DNA of 5,556 nucleotides. Origin: Spirochaetaceae bacterium (GTDB lineage: Bacteria; Spirochaetota; Spirochaetia; Treponematales; Breznakiellaceae). The stretch lies in contig JAITAE010000108.1 in the NCBI GenBank assembly GCA_031284295.1, positions 1 through 5,556 of the forward strand, given 5' to 3'. The stretch's first letter is position 1; each line of letters starts with the position of its first letter. A program made the translations under genes and the position numbers. This document shows positions 1 to 5,120 of this stretch, one piece after another. The notes beneath the pieces are model-generated. The model ran no database searches, was not told the origin of the DNA, and worked only from the letters and a program-made list of their open reading frames with translations.

Positions 1-59
1 GCCCTTCCGTTATGAATGTAATGAATATTTCATAAAAACATTACTATTTACACAAATCG

Positions 60-125
60 CACGGATTAATACAGACTTTTCATACTCAAACTCCTCATAA
101 TCCGTGAAAATCAGTGTAATCAGAG
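60..125. repeat. Inverted and tandem AATCCGTG-like short repeats
   Basis: CACGGATTA at 60-68 is a perfect inverted copy of TAATCCGTG at 98-106. From 97 onward the word recurs in tandem with a period of about 10 bases: ATAATCCGTG (97-106), AAAATCAGTG (107-116) and TAATCAGAG (117-125). The core is AATC(C/A)G(T/A)G. From general knowledge, similar words in tandem occur between genes in many bacterial genomes, with no settled function. A related but different periodic array sits at the other end of this window (5507-5535). Confidence 0.6.
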
Positions 126-208
126 TACCTTATCTTTATAGTCTAATCAAACCGCTAGTATCCCGGCATCATTCAAACTGTAGATTTAGTTTTAGAATTT
201 GGGCGCAC

Positions 209-223
209 CGCCGCTACGCGGCG
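209..223. repeat. Small palindrome with 3-base loop
   Basis: CGCCGC (209-214) and GCGGCG (218-223) are perfect inverted arms around the loop TAC. The right-hand intergenic region has a structure of the same design at 5348-5360, with arms CCCGC and GCGGG around a TGC loop. It is probably a module of the dispersed palindromic repeat that continues at 233-291. Confidence 0.55.
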
Positions 224-232
224 ACCGGGCTA

Positions 233-291
233 TCCGCTACAATGAACGCCGCATGGCGCTACCGCGCCGGGCGGCGTTATTCCGCTTCTAT
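233..291. repeat. Nested hairpin flanked by TCCGCT words (dispersed palindromic repeat)
   Basis: AACGCCGC (245-252) pairs perfectly with GCGGCGTT (271-278). Inside that stem, GGCGC (255-259) pairs with GCGCC (264-268) around a TACC loop. The result is a 13-bp stem interrupted by one symmetric 2x2 mismatch. The hairpin is flanked by near-identical direct words, TCCGCTACAAT (233-243) and TCCGCTTCTAT (281-291). A variable palindrome between constant flanks is the layout of dispersed intergenic palindromic repeats. I recall similar GGCTATCCGCT-type elements in other bacterial genomes, but family membership needs a search. Confidence 0.6.
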
Positions 292-405
292 CCCTTGCGC
301 GGATATTCGTGTCCTGAATAGGATCTCCGCACGGGAAAACCGGTATTTGTATTGCTGTCGGGATACCAGTTTGTCATTCAAATACTTGATAGAGGTTCAA
401 TTCGC

Positions 406-444
406 CCCGTATTTTCAGGGCAAGTCAACGCGGCGTAATACGGG
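406..444 (-). repeat. Inverted repeat directly after the truB stop codon
   Basis: CCCGTATT (406-413) and AATACGGG (437-444) are perfect 8-bp arms with a 23-base loop. The arm begins at the base after the truB TGA (445-447). It may shape the 3' end of the flgM-truB message. No run of U follows in the minus-strand direction, so it is not a canonical intrinsic terminator. Confidence 0.45.
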
Positions 445-1377
445 TCAAACAACAAACACATAGCGCCAGCCTGTATTGTTTGCCTGATTCGGCGTGACGG
501 GGGGTCTCCACTCTATAAGCGCGATAAAAACGTTGCCGCAAAATATCGCGGACTGTTCCGGGATATTCCCCGGCGGAGGAATGAAGCTGTCCGCCGGTTT
601 GCCCTGGCGCATGGCGGCGGCTGTTTTTTCGTCAACATCGCGTACCGGTATGGAGAGGGCGGCAAAGACAGCCTCGTCTATCGGACGCAACGCCCCGCGT
701 ATGTCGTCAGGATTTGAATTTTCCCAGTCGTTCAAAGTGAGCGCATCCGACAGCCTGAAAGGGCCCGACTGGGTACGGGTAAGCCCGGCAAGATGCGCGC
801 ATGAACCGGCGGATACGGCTATATCGCGGGCCAGCGCCCGGATATAGGTACCGGAAGAGCAGAGAATGCCTATCCTCGCGAACGGCGGTTCGTAGCTCCG
901 TAGCGTCAGTTCGTGAATTGTAACTGACCTAGGCGTCATATTGACGGGCAGGCCGTTACGGGCAAGCTCGTAGGCGCGTTTGCCGTCCAGATGTATGGCC
1001 GAAAAAGCGGGAGGTTTTTGCATTATGGGCCCGCGGAAGCGCTCCAGGGCCACCTCCAACGCATTTTTTGAGGGCGGCGGCGCTTCGGCAACCACGGCGC
1101 CTTCAAGGTCCAGCGTGTCCGTTTCGATGCCCAGGCGTATAAGCGCCTCGTAATGTTTGTCGCAGTTTGTAAAGAACGCGCTAAGTTTAAGAGCCCTGCC
1201 CGTCAGGACAACAAGAAGCCCGCCCGCAAATTTGTCAAGCGTACCGGTATGCCCCACTTTTCCGGACGCCAGAGCCCGTTTTACCGGGGCCAGCGCCCTA
1301 AACGAAGTGATTCCGGGTATCTTATTAAGTAGGAGAAAGGCGGCGGGTAAACTAGAGTTTGAGTTTGTCGCCGCCAT
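445..1377 (-). CDS. truB: tRNA pseudouridine(55) synthase TruB
   Basis: TruB converts uridine 55 to pseudouridine in the T-loop of most tRNAs; it acts in the cytoplasm and in E. coli also has a tRNA-folding role. With ATG at 1377 the protein has 310 residues, close to the E. coli length (314). Catalytic residues fall in register: Asp48 in GHTGTLDKFAGG, Tyr76 in DKHYEALIRLG, and Arg180 in CSSGTYIRALARD. Other family blocks are QKPPAFSA with GKRAYELAR, GSCAHLAGLTRT, and a small C-terminal PUA-like region from about 235. The residue after the catalytic Asp is Lys rather than the usual Pro. An upstream in-frame TTG (1395) would add six residues but lies deeper inside flgM. No good Shine-Dalgarno precedes the ATG, and the gene overlaps flgM by 26 bases, so translational coupling is likely. 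No infB, rbfA or ribF, its common neighbours, is visible. Identification is firm; the exact start is less so. Confidence 0.95.
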   Translation of the reverse strand: MAATNSNSSLPAAFLLLNKIPGITSFRALAPVKRALASGKVGHTGTLDKFAGGLLVVLTGRALKLSAFFTNCDKHYEALIRLGIETDTLDLEGAVVAEAPPPSKNALEVALERFRGPIMQKPPAFSAIHLDGKRAYELARNGLPVNMTPRSVTIHELTLRSYEPPFARIGILCSSGTYIRALARDIAVSAGSCAHLAGLTRTQSGPFRLSDALTLNDWENSNPDDIRGALRPIDEAVFAALSIPVRDVDEKTAAAMRQGKPADSFIPPPGNIPEQSAIFCGNVFIALIEWRPPVTPNQANNTGWRYVFVV

Positions 1378-1663
1378 TAGGCCATAAAACTTCAATAATT
1401 TTATCGACGGTACCGTTCAAGAGAGTTTCGTTGATATAAGCAGGATCGTCTATTTTCGCCTTCAGTTCGGAAATGCGATCTCCACGTACATCAGGAGCGG
1501 CGGAAACAAGCTCTATCGCATTGAGCCAGTCGGCTTTTTTGAAAGCTTCGTTTGAAATACTAACCGTAACATCAGGTTTGGCGGCCTTACCCGCCACGGC
1601 GACTCTTCCACCCTCATTAAGGGGTCGAGCTTGTTCTATTGGACCTGTCCTTCCGATTGTCAT
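1352..1663 (-). CDS. flgM: Anti-sigma-28 factor FlgM
   Basis: FlgM binds the flagellar sigma factor FliA (sigma-28) and keeps late flagellar genes off until the hook-basal body is complete, after which FlgM is exported. This 103-residue protein has the family layout: a polar, probably disordered N-terminus (MTIGRTGPIEQ, then Gly/Ala/Lys-rich to about residue 35), followed by the helical sigma-binding part. The C-terminal block APDVRGDRISELKAKI (about 56-71), then DDPAYINETLLNGTVDKIIEVL, matches the FlgM pattern of a V-R-x-x-R/K-I-x-x-L-K helix followed by a short loop and helix. AGGA ends six bases before the ATG, and a sigma-28-type promoter lies just upstream, which supports the call independently. 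The tail overlaps the truB start. The family call rests on motif memory; no flagellar structural gene is in view. Confidence 0.88.
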   Translation of the reverse strand: MTIGRTGPIEQARPLNEGGRVAVAGKAAKPDVTVSISNEAFKKADWLNAIELVSAAPDVRGDRISELKAKIDDPAYINETLLNGTVDKIIEVLWPNGGDKLKL

Positions 1664-1682
1664 ATTAAATCCTACCTACATC

Positions 1683-1706
1683 AATTATCGGCAAAACTCG
1701 ATAATT
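1683..1706. promoter_or_regulatory. Inverted repeat overlapping the flgM promoter (possible operator)
   Basis: AATTATCG (1683-1690) and CGATAATT (1699-1706) form a perfect 8-bp inverted repeat with an 8-base spacer, so the half-site centres are 16 bases apart. One arm covers most of the -10 element; the other lies between -10 and -35. A dimeric DNA-binding protein bound here would occlude the polymerase. It could also simply reflect AT-rich promoter sequence, and no regulator gene is visible nearby. Confidence 0.35.
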
Positions 1707-1711
1707 ATTAA
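1685..1711 (-). promoter_or_regulatory. Sigma-28 (FliA-type) promoter of flgM-truB
   Basis: The minus strand carries an exact GCCGATAA at 1685-1692, the known sigma-28 -10 element. About 14-15 bases upstream is a partial -35 (TTAA or TAAT, 1707-1711) instead of the ideal TAAA. A start near 1678 would leave a leader of about 15 bases that still includes the AGGA ribosome site (1670-1673) before the ATG at 1663. Finding this in front of an anti-sigma-28 gene fits classic feedback control of late flagellar genes. The -10 match is exact; the -35 is weak. Confidence 0.72.
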
Positions 1712-1766
1712 ATAAAAATGAGGACTCAGGTACTAAAAGACACCGCCGCCATTAAGCGCCGCGGAG

Positions 1767-1792
1767 CCGTGCCTGACCACCCGCGGGCACGG
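1767..1792. repeat. GC-rich hairpin upstream of the flgM promoter
   Basis: CCGTGCC (1767-1773) and GGCACGG (1786-1792) are perfect 7-bp arms around a 12-base loop. The self-complementary CCCGCGGG (1780-1787) overlaps the right arm and could compete with the main fold. On the plus strand only TTT follows, and on the minus strand there is no T-run, so termination is doubtful. Confidence 0.4.
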
Positions 1793-1932
1793 TTTGATCG
1801 CCGTAAACCCGCAAGTCCTCCCTCCCTAACCTCCGTAAACACTCAAACTCCAAGCTTCCTGCCTCATTTGGTTTGTTTTTTGCATAAATATGTAAAAAAT
1901 CTCGATTGACAGGCCGCTTTGATGTTTACAAG

Positions 1933-1962
1933 GTATATTTTGCAATAAATTGCAAAATATAC
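1933..1962. repeat. Perfect 13-bp inverted repeat with 4-base loop
   Basis: GTATATTTTGCAA (1933-1945) is perfectly complementary to TTGCAAAATATAC (1950-1962) around the loop TAAA. It starts 27 bases past the rsmI stop and may protect or end the rsmI transcript. The stem is AT-rich (4 G/C per arm) and no U-run follows on the minus strand, so it does not fit a standard intrinsic terminator. An operator for a dimeric regulator is the main alternative. The symmetry is certain; the function is not. Confidence 0.6.
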
Positions 1963-1989
1963 GATTTTGCGCTGAAGTTCAACAAACTC

Positions 1990-2685
1990 CTAAATGTTCC
2001 TGCCTTCCTTTGCGGGCCGCGCCGAAACAAAAACAGAGAATTCACCTTTTTGTTCCGGACGCTGCTGTAAAGTACATAAAACATCCGATACGGAACCTCT
2101 GAGGAATTCCTCGTGCAGCTTGGTCATCTCACGACCAATACAGACATAACGATCACTATCAAATTCGGCCAAATCCGATAAAAGTTTTAGAATACGGAAC
2201 GGCGATTCGTAAAGAACGAAGGCGGCGCCGTCATCTAAGAGTTCTTTCAGGCGTGACCGGCGTTTTCCGGTTTTTGGCGGCAAAAAACCATCAAAAACAA
2301 GCGTCCTGCCGGCAGCGCCGGCAACGCTGACAAGGCTGGCAAAAGCCGAAGGCCCCGGTATTGGAACCACGCTGTGCCCCGCGTCCGCCGCAAACCGCAC
2401 CAGAACCGCGCCAGGATCACTTAGGGCCGGACTACCGGCATCACTCAAATAGGCAATATTGATCCCATCGTTCAGATACCCGGTAAGCTTTGCCGCAGCC
2501 TTACGTTCGTTAGCCGCCCTGCACGAAACCAGCTTAACCCTTATGCCAAAATGAGTCAATAGCTTTAAGGTACGCCTGGTGTCTTCACACGCTACCAGCG
2601 AAACAGACTTAAGCACATCAAGCGCCCTGAGACTTATATCCCGCAAGTTGCCAATAGGGCTTGCGACAATGAATAAGGTAGACAC
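1990..2685 (-). CDS. rsmI: 16S rRNA (cytidine(1402)-2'-O)-methyltransferase RsmI
   Basis: RsmI uses S-adenosylmethionine to methylate the 2'-O of C1402 in the decoding centre of 16S rRNA. The fold is the tetrapyrrole methylase-like class, and motifs occur in order. Numbered from the GTG at 2685 they are: LFIVASPIGNLRDISLRAL (4-22), VACEDTRRT (31-39), YLSDAGSPALSDPG (79-92, cofactor loop), VPIPGPSAF (107-115), FDGFLPPK (131-138), YESPFR (159-164; the family usually has ESPHR), IGREMTKLHEE (183-193) and KGEFSVFV (213-220). At 231 residues it is shorter than E. coli RsmI (286) and lacks the C-terminal extension. I chose GTG because family proteins begin just before this Leu-Phe-Ile-Val strand. 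An in-frame TTG at 2730 would add 15 non-family residues. Neither start has a convincing Shine-Dalgarno. Confidence 0.93.
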   Translation of the reverse strand: MSTLFIVASPIGNLRDISLRALDVLKSVSLVACEDTRRTLKLLTHFGIRVKLVSCRAANERKAAAKLTGYLNDGINIAYLSDAGSPALSDPGAVLVRFAADAGHSVVPIPGPSAFASLVSVAGAAGRTLVFDGFLPPKTGKRRSRLKELLDDGAAFVLYESPFRILKLLSDLAEFDSDRYVCIGREMTKLHEEFLRGSVSDVLCTLQQRPEQKGEFSVFVSARPAKEGRNI

Positions 2686-2746
2686 GATTCGGTTGAAAGG
2701 AAGTTTACCCCGGTCCCGCAAAGAATTCAATATGGGGCGGCAAGCG

Positions 2747-2776
2747 ATTTTACATTTACAGAGATTACCATGTAAT
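2747..2776 (-). promoter_or_regulatory. Candidate vegetative promoter for rsmI
   Basis: The minus strand carries TAAAAT (2747-2752, five of six matches to TATAAT), preceded after 18 bases by ATTACA (2771-2776, four of six matches to TTGACA). A start near 2740 would give a leader of about 55 bases to the GTG. The -35 overlaps a small palindrome, ATTAC-CAT-GTAAT (2764-2776). This is weak consensus evidence in AT-rich sequence. Confidence 0.3.
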
Positions 2777-2858
2777 TTGTAGCCGGATCGCAGTTTATGT
2801 ATTTTAATGTAGAAACAGGACTATCACTTTCATTGCGATGGTATAAAGGACAGCCACA

Positions 2859-2909
2859 CCACTACCCGCGTATATTAAGCGGCTGACCGCCCCGCTGCTT
2901 GTGTAGTGG
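2859..2909. repeat. Two-level stem in the EF-G/rsmI spacer
   Basis: CCACTAC (2859-2865) pairs perfectly with GTAGTGG (2903-2909). Within that, AGCGG (2878-2882) pairs with CCGCT (2892-2896). It lies directly next to the GC-rich hairpin at 2912-2942, so the 3' untranslated part of the EF-G message could be strongly folded. No function is shown. Confidence 0.4.
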
Positions 2910-2911
2910 AA

Positions 2912-2942
2912 CCCGCCGCGCGGACACAAAACCGCGGGCGGG
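2912..2942 (-). terminator. GC-rich hairpin downstream of the EF-G-like gene
   Basis: In plus-strand terms, CCCGCC (2912-2917) pairs with GGCGGG (2937-2942) and CGCGG (2919-2923) pairs with CCGCG (2932-2936). One base is bulged (2918) and the loop has 8 bases. It begins 45 bases after the gene's stop in transcription order. The 11-bp, almost pure G/C stem is terminator-like, but only TT follows the stem on the minus strand, not a U-tract. It may act as a pause or an RNA-end stabiliser instead. Confidence 0.4.
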
Positions 2943-2987
2943 CCGGACAGCGGAGGCTGGGCTTGCCGTATTCCTGAAGGCTGGCGT

Positions 2988-5075
2988 TCAATCGTCGCTC
3001 TCCTGGATTTTGAAGGCCGCCGCCGCTTTGATAACTTCTTCGGCAATTTTGCCGGAGATTGGCGAATAGTGGGAAAATTCCACGCCGAAAGAGCCCGTAC
3101 CGCTCGTTATAGAACGCAGGTCTATCGAATAACGGAGCAGTTCCGAAGCGGGAACCTGGGCCTTTACCTCCTCGATGCCGCCGCCAAGCGATGATTCCCC
3201 CTGAATTTTGCCGCGTTTGCCGGAAAGGTCACTCATCACATCACCCAGATACTTACCTTCAACGAAGACGGTCAGATTCATGATAGGTTCGAGCAGCACG
3301 GGGGCGGCCAGCTTCATCGCCTCGCGGAACGCGTTCCGCGAAGCGAGTTTGAACGACAGTTCGGAGGAATCCACCGGATGATACTTGCCGTCCACGATTT
3401 TAACCTCGACATCGACAACCGGGTAAGCGGCCATCACGCCGTGCGCCATACCTTCGGTGACGCCCTTTTCGACACCGGGGATGTAGTTTTTCGGTACCGC
3501 GCCGCCGAAAATAGCGTTGATAAACCTGTACTGTTCGCCGCGGGCGAGCGGGGCGATCTCCAGCACGACCTTGCCGTACTGCCCGTGCCCGCCCGTCTGC
3601 TTTTTATGGGTGTATTCGGCGCTGGCCGTTTTGGTAATCGTCTCGCGGTACGCGACGCGGGGAACATTCGTCACCACATCTATCTTTTGACTCTGCTTCG
3701 CCTTTTCCAGAATCATGTTGATATGAAGCTCACCCATGCCGGATATGACGGTTTCCTTGGTTTCGGAGTTGAATTCGTAACGGAATGTGTGGTCCTCTTC
3801 CGCCGCACGGACAAAAAAGTCGCCCAGTTTATCATCATTCTTCTTTTCGACGGCGTTTACCGCGACAGAATGAACCGGCGCGGGCAGGCGGAGGGGTACA
3901 AAACGCCAGCCTGGATCGGAGGCGGCTACCGTATCGTTGGTTTTCATCGTTGCGGATTTGGTGATAATGCCTACATCCCCCGCGTTAAGCTCCTTTATCT
4001 CCTCCAGTTTTTTGCCTATGCAGGTAAAAAGCTTGCCGACACGCTCTTTTTTGCCCTCCGTAACGTTCAAAACATCGGAATCGGAGACAAGTTTACCGCT
4101 TACAACCTTGACCCACGACAGTTTTCCCGAAAACTGATCGTAATTTGTCTTGATCACAAGGGCGCTTAGCGGGGCGGCAGGCTCCAGAGGGACAACCCTG
4201 TCCTCGCCGCCGCCTGAGGGCCTGGCAAGGTCGCTCGCCGTGGAGGGGGCCGGCCCTACTGCGGCCAAAAAGTCGAGCAGCGGCAGAAGGCCGGAATTCT
4301 TCAGGGCCGAGGACGCGAACACCGGTACAAATTTGCCTTCGGCAAGGGCGGCGGCAAGCCCGGTCAGTATCTCGGATGTTTCCAGAACCCCTGAATCAAG
4401 GAATTTTTCCATCAGCGCGTCATCACCCTCCGCCGCCGCCTCGGTAATTTTTTCCAGCGCCTCCGCCACCGCGGCCCCGGCATCGTCCGGCACAGCGGTT
4501 TCCTTCTCGACGCCGGCTGAGTCCGAAATGTAGGCCTTTTGATTTAGCACGTCGACAACGCCTCTGTAAGCCGAGCCGCCGCCCAGCGGAAGCGTAAACG
4601 GCACGGCGTTCACTTTGAATTTCTCTTTCACGTCGGCAAGGGCGCGCTCAAAATCCGCCTTGTCATCGTCCAGTTTGGTGACCACCACGCCCCGGGGCTT
4701 TTTACGGCCATCCAGGTTGCGCCACAACTTGATTGTCTCAATCTGGACGCCCGGTTTGCCATCCACCGCGACAAGCGCGAATTCGCAAGCGCGGTATGTC
4801 GGAATCACGTCGCCGACAAAGTCCGCAGCGCCGGGCGTATCGAAAATGTTTATCTTTTTGCCGCCGCGCACGATATTAGCCATGACCGCATGTATAGAAA
4901 TCTTGCGCTCAAGCTCTTCCGGCGTCGAATCGCTCACGGTCTTGCCGGACTCAACCGTTTCCGGCTTCGCTATAGCGCCGCCCGAAAAAAGCAGCCGCTC
5001 GAACAGGGATGTCTTTCCTGTGCCTCCATGCCCGGAAATAGAGACATTCCTAACCAAATCGCTAGTAAAATTCAT
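2988..5075 (-). CDS. Elongation factor G-like translational GTPase (EF-G paralogue)
   Basis: This is a 695-residue GTPase with the full five-domain EF-G layout. EF-Gs drive tRNA-mRNA translocation or, for some paralogues, ribosome recycling. G motifs: P-loop GHGGTGKT (15-22, versus AHVDAGKT in housekeeping EF-G), switch I region ERKISIHA (56-63), DTPGAADF (79-86), TKLD (133-136) and SSALK (255-259). Domain II spans about 298-385 and domain III about 393-470. Domain IV spans about 472-590, with PRVAYRE, QTGGHGQYGKV and the ribosome-facing loop DGKYHPVDSSELSF (562-575). Domain V runs to the end. The P-loop form fits the EF-G-like branch rather than canonical FusA. Two usual GTPase residues differ: Ala83 stands where the catalytic His sits, and Thr133 replaces the Asn of NKxD. 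GGAGGT five bases before the ATG fixes the start; a TTG one codon earlier would sit too close. Which paralogue it is, and its exact job, cannot be told from sequence alone. Confidence 0.9.
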   Translation of the reverse strand: MNFTSDLVRNVSISGHGGTGKTSLFERLLFSGGAIAKPETVESGKTVSDSTPEELERKISIHAVMANIVRGGKKINIFDTPGAADFVGDVIPTYRACEFALVAVDGKPGVQIETIKLWRNLDGRKKPRGVVVTKLDDDKADFERALADVKEKFKVNAVPFTLPLGGGSAYRGVVDVLNQKAYISDSAGVEKETAVPDDAGAAVAEALEKITEAAAEGDDALMEKFLDSGVLETSEILTGLAAALAEGKFVPVFASSALKNSGLLPLLDFLAAVGPAPSTASDLARPSGGGEDRVVPLEPAAPLSALVIKTNYDQFSGKLSWVKVVSGKLVSDSDVLNVTEGKKERVGKLFTCIGKKLEEIKELNAGDVGIITKSATMKTNDTVAASDPGWRFVPLRLPAPVHSVAVNAVEKKNDDKLGDFFVRAAEEDHTFRYEFNSETKETVISGMGELHINMILEKAKQSQKIDVVTNVPRVAYRETITKTASAEYTHKKQTGGHGQYGKVVLEIAPLARGEQYRFINAIFGGAVPKNYIPGVEKGVTEGMAHGVMAAYPVVDVEVKIVDGKYHPVDSSELSFKLASRNAFREAMKLAAPVLLEPIMNLTVFVEGKYLGDVMSDLSGKRGKIQGESSLGGGIEEVKAQVPASELLRYSIDLRSITSGTGSFGVEFSHYSPISGKIAEEVIKAAAAFKIQESDD

Positions 5076-5080
5076 CAAAA

Positions 5081-5086
5081 ACCTCC
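5081..5086 (-). promoter_or_regulatory. Strong Shine-Dalgarno of the EF-G-like gene
   Basis: GGAGGT on the minus strand lies five bases (TTTTG) upstream of the ATG at 5075. The adjacent in-frame TTG at 5078 would leave only a two-base gap, so this site selects the ATG. It is the best ribosome site in the window. flgM has a more modest AGGA, and truB and rsmI have none that is clear. Confidence 0.75.
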
Positions 5087-5120
5087 ATGCAATCGCTTGT
5101 TGAACAAAAAGTCCACATTC

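Larger units (their letters stand above)
1..444. other. Non-coding, repeat-rich region downstream of truB
   Basis: No convincing gene lies here. The only long frame on the plus strand (GTG at 104, ending at 463) runs through palindromic repeats, has no Shine-Dalgarno, and ends inside the 3' end of truB on the other strand. The region holds an AT-rich leftmost 100 bases, with a small imperfect stem formed by GTAATG (18-23) and CATTAC (39-44). It then has inverted and tandem AATCCGTG-like words (60-125), nested GC-rich palindromes (209-278) and an 8-bp inverted repeat right after the truB stop (406-444). It reads as intergenic repeat DNA. Confidence 0.7.
1712..1989. other. Intergenic region between rsmI and flgM
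   Basis: No gene is supported in this 278-base stretch. A 63-codon plus-strand frame at 1718-1909 has no ribosome site and a Pro/Arg/Lys-rich composition typical of chance translation. From the rsmI side it contains the 13-bp perfect inverted repeat at 1933-1962, a T6 tract on the plus strand (1876-1881), a purine-rich minus-strand segment (1817-1834), the direct word CCGTAAAC at 1801 and 1833, and a GC-rich hairpin at 1767-1792. Confidence 0.6.

Noticed and set aside
393..406. GGTTCAATTC, resembling a tRNA T-arm
   Set aside because: The flanking bases do not pair into a T-stem, and no acceptor stem or anticodon arm can be found around it.
104..463. 119-codon plus-strand reading frame left of truB
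   Set aside because: It begins with a GTG inside a short tandem repeat, has no ribosome site, translates palindromic DNA into an Arg/Ala/Tyr-rich string, and ends inside the 3' end of truB on the other strand.
1826..1867. 13-codon minus-strand ORF (ATG at 1867) ahead of flgM, considered as a leader peptide
   Set aside because: There is no ribosome site before it, the gap to the flgM promoter is over 100 bases, and there is no attenuator-like context.
1718..1909. 63-codon plus-strand reading frame in the rsmI-flgM spacer
   Set aside because: The ATG has no ribosome site, the sequence is rich in Pro, Arg and Lys, and the frame crosses a hairpin and the G-rich tract.
1906..1939. Perfect TTGACA at 1906 with TATATT at 1934 on the plus strand
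   Set aside because: The spacing is 22 bases, too long for a sigma-70 promoter, and no plus-strand gene lies downstream.
2804..3046. 80-codon minus-strand frame overlapping the end of the EF-G-like gene
   Set aside because: It runs out of frame through the EF-G C-terminus and then through hairpin DNA, and its Arg/Pro/Ser-rich content suggests chance.
3378..4169. 263-codon plus-strand reading frame inside the EF-G-like gene
   Set aside because: It is antisense to a well-supported gene with family motifs throughout and resembles no known protein. Long antisense frames are common in GC-rich coding DNA.
2988..5075. Tetracycline-resistance ribosomal protection protein (TetM/TetO type)
   Set aside because: The P-loop GHGGTGKT, the HPVDSSELSF domain IV loop and the overall pattern fit the EF-G-like branch better. 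No resistance gene context is present.
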